Shown here: positions 23,492 to 26,444 of the stretch, one piece after another
Layout of the letters: each line of letters opens with the position of its first letter
Numbering within the stretch: position 1 is the first letter of the stretch
Assembly (NCBI GenBank): GCA_004802725.1
Contig: SGPM01000362.1
Location: forward strand, 1-26,444
Source: Antrodiella citrinella
Taxonomy: Eukaryota > Basidiomycota > Agaricomycetes > Polyporales > Steccherinaceae
Direction: 5' to 3'
Length of the DNA stretch: 26,444 bases
Translations under genes and position numbers: made by a program
Notes under the pieces: generated by a model
Database searches by the model: none
The model's input: only the letters and a program-made list of their open reading frames with translations
What the model was told of the DNA's origin: nothing

Positions 23492-25472
23492 CTATGAATC
23501 CAAGTCAAACTGCGTCTCAAACATCATCTGGTCATGTTCCTTCTTAATCAACCCCAACTGCTTTACACCGTCCGCCCACCTAATACTACTGGACAGAGAC
23601 CTGGGATACTTCGCGAATCCAGCCTTGCCAGCCCAGCTGAAATCGATCAAGAAAGCTTCACCATAACTAGACAGCATAACGTTGGGGGGCCGGAGGTCAC
23701 CGAAGACGTACCCCGACACCATGCAGCACCTTTAGTGCATGTGCGATCCGGGACCAGAGACTCGAAGGCCATTTCGACCGATCCTGCTCAAAAGCTGTAG
23801 TCCCCTCGATGTACTCCATCACCACCATCCGCAAGGGGCCAAGGTACATGCCGCCCCTCAGATGGTCTGCATCGTCTGCGGCTGTTTTGCCATCGAGCGA
23901 GCCGAAATAGTACAGTTCGGGAGCCAGATATTCAGAGGCTATAAGCCGGTGTGCAGCGCCTCCGTATCAGTTGACGAACTTCACCACCAGCTTCTTCGGA
24001 GGCGACCCCAGCTGAATAGTCTCGGCGAGGAACACCATCGACTGCGGTACATCCTCGAGAGCACGTATGTACCGAAACTCGACAAGACTGCCCTCCGTTG
24101 TGATACAACTGGTTTGATAAGGGAAGTAACGGGAATGGAGAACTGCATAGCGTGCGCTCGGCCAGAGATTTCGATAGTAGTCCTCGAGGAGGTCCGTAGA
24201 ACGGCGAAGGGCGGTAAACACATGGGCTAATTGGTAAAAGTGGTTTTCCTTGAACGTCGACGGCGCTCCGAAGTGGATCAAGTCGGTCAGATGTTGCACA
24301 ATGAATCGGTCCGTGAACACGACACCGAAAACCGTAAAAAAGCCACTGCCTCCAGCGACGATGAACATCGGACAACAACACTTGTCACGGAAAGGTCGCA
24401 TCTGGTAGAGGAAATCGAGTCAGCACAGACCGACANNCNANAGAGGTGAANTATCTCGACACTCACATCATGTTGTACCCAGAACTCTAAAGCCGAATAC
24501 TGCGNTTCCGTGACTGANTCGGTGCGGGTCCCATNCCAGAGCGGTCCGCTTTCAAACATGACGAGTGGCACGGCGGGGGACTTGATGTTGTCGATCTCTA
24601 TGCCCGCAAATGCGTGCATTCCCTCATCATCCTGCCGCTCCTTGTACAAGATTTCGCGATCAAGGACGGAGCCAAGCTCCTCAGCACCGATCGCAACCCC
24701 GCTGGAGCACAGCGTCAAGAGGGTGGCGACCTGCTCGCATATGGCAGGGTCGGCTTCAAAGGATCGGTCGTCGACAGAGGATTTGAACAGTTCAAACGCA
24801 GGATGGAAGATATCTATTGGGGGTGCGACTGGGGCTTCTTTAGGTTTGTTGTAGAAGCCATTGAAAATCATTGTGCAAGGATCGTTTTGCATTTCGGCAT
24901 ATTCTGCGACATTTTCGGGAGCCCCCATCATTCGTGCAATCTTCACAAAGTCCGCGTATCCTGTACCACGGCGTCATCAAAAACACAGAAGGAATAGGAA
25001 ACACAGCACGGTACTTACTGTCGTATTCTGGCGAGTCTTCATCTGCAGCGACAAGAAAATGCACGGCTTCCTGGTCTAGATTTTCAATCCTATCTAGTTG
25101 CGGGCCNAAGGCAAACTTCAGAGATGAAGTTGGTTGGCGAAGTTTTGCGATAGTGTCAATGTTTCCCGCCTTCTTGATCCAAGAAGCATCGACTTCTCNC
25201 ACTGCGAGCCGATCCTTTGGCTAGTCAAAAGCAAATTGATGAGTGGCGCAAAACAAGAGATAGAGAAAGCGCACTGTNTATAAGAAGATAGCTTTTCGAC
25301 GCGCATGGAAGTTGTACTCGTCTAGGAGAGACGTCTTCACATGGTCCTGCAGCCATTGAATCGGACTGCGTAATGTGATTTCGTGTTTCGCGATAGGNAA
25401 TGCACAGAGCGTAGATGATGGATTGTAATNAGCATTGCAGAAGAGGAAGTTGATAGAGACTGTTTCAGCCAT
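23492..25472 (-). pseudogene. Header-kinase gene C, nonsense and frameshift in kinase domain
   Basis: Exons (minus strand): 25472-25275, 25220-25019, 24960-24467, 24401-23492, with introns of 54, 58 and 65 bp at the same positions and phases as in gene A. The start is MAETVSINFLFCNA; it lacks the N-terminal linker of A and B. The header continues with PIQWLQDHVKTSLLDEYNFHA and IAKLRQPTSSLKF, EAVHFLVAADED. The middle part (PPIDIFHPAFELF) and kinase part (LVVKFVN, MVVMEYIEGTTAF, FGDLRPPNVML, LIDFSWAGKAG) follow gene A throughout. Two lesions lie in the last exon. TGA at 23967-23969 falls where A has the Arg of FVDRYG. One extra nucleotide just before GYVFGDLR (about 23718-23728) makes the exon sum 1804 nt, one more than a multiple of three. 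A truncated protein lacking the catalytic Asp is the most it could make. A few Ns lie in the middle exon, but the lesions are in N-free sequence. Confidence 0.75.
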
Positions 25473-25821
25473 GGAAGACGGGGTGGTATGTTCAGTGCGG
25501 CCTAAGCTGCAACTTCAACAACAAGGATTGAAGGATCACGACTGGGCCGCCGGTGCCACAGTTCGACTTATATTACGGANATTGCCGTGTATAAGCGCCT
25601 ACACACATGATCAAGCCTGCACGACGCGTCTTGTGCGGTCAANTCGCCTGAGTATGTAACACTGGGAGCAATCATACCGTTCCTACATNATTATATNTCA
25701 CCTTCAATAATCTTACACCTCCTTGCTCTGAAGAGNTCTAGACTCGAGTCGGCCTTCACGCATGAGAGTCTGAGCGGCATACGGGCCNGGAAATTGATTT
25801 ACATAATGGGCNCCTCCCGAC
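25473..25821. promoter_or_regulatory. Divergent intergenic region between header-kinase genes C and B
   Basis: 349 bp separate the start codons of C (minus) and B (plus), so any promoters must share this stretch. No clear TATA box or operator was recognised. Its right end (from about 25772) matches the upstream flank of gene A, meaning that B's immediate promoter was duplicated with the gene. Several Ns are present. Confidence 0.4.
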
Positions 25822-26444
25822 ATGTTTAAGCGTGCGCGTGTTCANNTTGGTGGCCACTTGAACATTGACCACGACCACGCCCATTCCACGAACCNTCCGA
25901 CGCGTTTCTCCCCTCATCTTCAGAGCAATAACACCTNGTCGAGTCAGAAGGACAGCATGGGACGGTCCACGAAGAACAGCNCNAAGAGTCNCCAGANAGT
26001 CGAGCCTGAGCCTGTCGTTGAGGCTGANGACGNTGTCGATATCAACTGCTTTTTCTTCTCCGAACACAATTCCAAGCATCTCACATTTACTTTGACTGTC
26101 GCGAGAAGCAAATTCAACAAGCCGCTCCAGTCACTGTTGGAAGATGTCGTGACCAGGCTCGTCCGCCGGTACAAGTTTCATTCAGACATTAGCACCATTA
26201 GCTTTTACACAGTACGTCTTGTTCCTATATTGTTTTCACCCTATTCGAGCTTATCAGTGGTCGACTAGCTCAAGACTCCCCTCACAACTGAAGACGTTGG
26301 CAAGGAGTGGTTTCAAAGCATAGATGATATCGAGGCAGTCGCAAAGCTTCGCCAGACAGCCACGCGCATTAAGACTATCCTGGGAGCAGTTAACGACTTC
26401 GACGAAGATGCTCTTCATTTTCTCATTACTGCGGAAGGCTCTAA
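25772..26444 (+). repeat. Right arm of inverted duplication (5' part and flank of gene B)
   Basis: This is the counterpart of 22702-23412 on the opposite strand. The arm is cut by the window end, so its full length is unknown. Confidence 0.7.
25822..26444 (+). CDS. Header-kinase gene B, 5' part only (runs off window)
   Basis: Exon 1 is 25822-26211 and exon 2 starts at 26269 after a GTACGT...CTAG intron (26212-26268, 57 bp) at the same position and phase as in A and C. The frame is open from MFKRARV through a basic/acidic linker (MGRSTKNS, EPEPVVEA) into FFFSEHNSKHLTFTLTVARS, NKPLQSLLEDVVTRLVRRYK, LKTPLTTEDVGKEWF, AVAKLRQTATRIKTILG and EDALHFLITAEGS, where the window ends. By homology with A, a middle region and kinase-like domain should follow. 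A second in-frame ATG at 25957 (MGRSTKNS) is an alternative start just before the acidic linker. Ns fall in the first 75 codons, so the N-terminal frame is less certain. Of the three paralogues this is the only one with no visible lesion. The header resembles Crinkler N-terminal ubiquitin-like headers in order of elements, a structural guess. Confidence 0.65.

Noticed and set aside
25865..26095. Arg/Ser-rich frame shared by both arms of the inverted duplication (minus copy 23325-23095, plus copy 25865-26095)
   Set aside because: It is the out-of-frame reading of the linker and header DNA. Its conservation between arms simply reflects nucleotide identity; it stops early and lacks recognisable motifs.

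Overview
The window looks like nuclear DNA of a mushroom-forming basidiomycete (Agaricomycetes). The evidence is dense, short (about 47-70 bp) GT-AG introns, decayed F-box/LRR genes of the kind that multiply in these fungi, an SRPK-type kinase with a long spacer, a secreted GH13 alpha-amylase split by 13 introns, and a cluster of kinase-like genes with the lineage-typical 'GD(I/L)RxPNVM ... LIDFxWAGK' signature. Every assignment is read from the sequence and from remembered family motifs; no database search was possible.

Layout. 175-1563 (+): frameshifted F-box/LRR gene. 2747-3550 (+): Ser/Pro-rich protein with a conserved-looking Trp-rich C-terminus. About 4082-4470 (-): possible second F-box relic. 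4795-7073 (+): intact six-exon SR-protein kinase. 7817-8620 (+): another broken F-box gene. 9200-10430 (-) and 14525-15970 (+): two diverged, inverted, degenerate copies of an unrecognised family with the motif ILHQRxxLGLPDRxVY; the left copy overlaps a local partial tandem duplication (9011-9470). 11260-12089 (+): BTB/POZ protein. 12106-13085 (-): relic of the lariat-debranching enzyme gene DBR1, with its catalytic Asn-His-Glu block deleted. 16973-19135 (-): 14-exon alpha-amylase that reassembles without error to 475 codons and includes a 13-nt microexon. 21144-26444: three kinase-like paralogues (A minus, C minus, B plus) with a Crinkler-like N-terminal header. A and C carry disabling changes. 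B runs off the window end, and what is visible of it is open.

The intact genes (SRPK, BTB, amylase, Ser/Pro-rich protein) are unrelated in function and do not form a pathway or gene cluster. Between them lie at least six decaying members of multicopy families, so this is a high-turnover accessory stretch. The most interesting part is the right end. The header-kinase genes A and B form the arms of an inverted duplication around gene C, and their headers look mosaic: A resembles B at both flanks but C in the middle. From about 20178 onward isolated ambiguous bases are scattered through the sequence, so reading-frame claims there are weaker than elsewhere.
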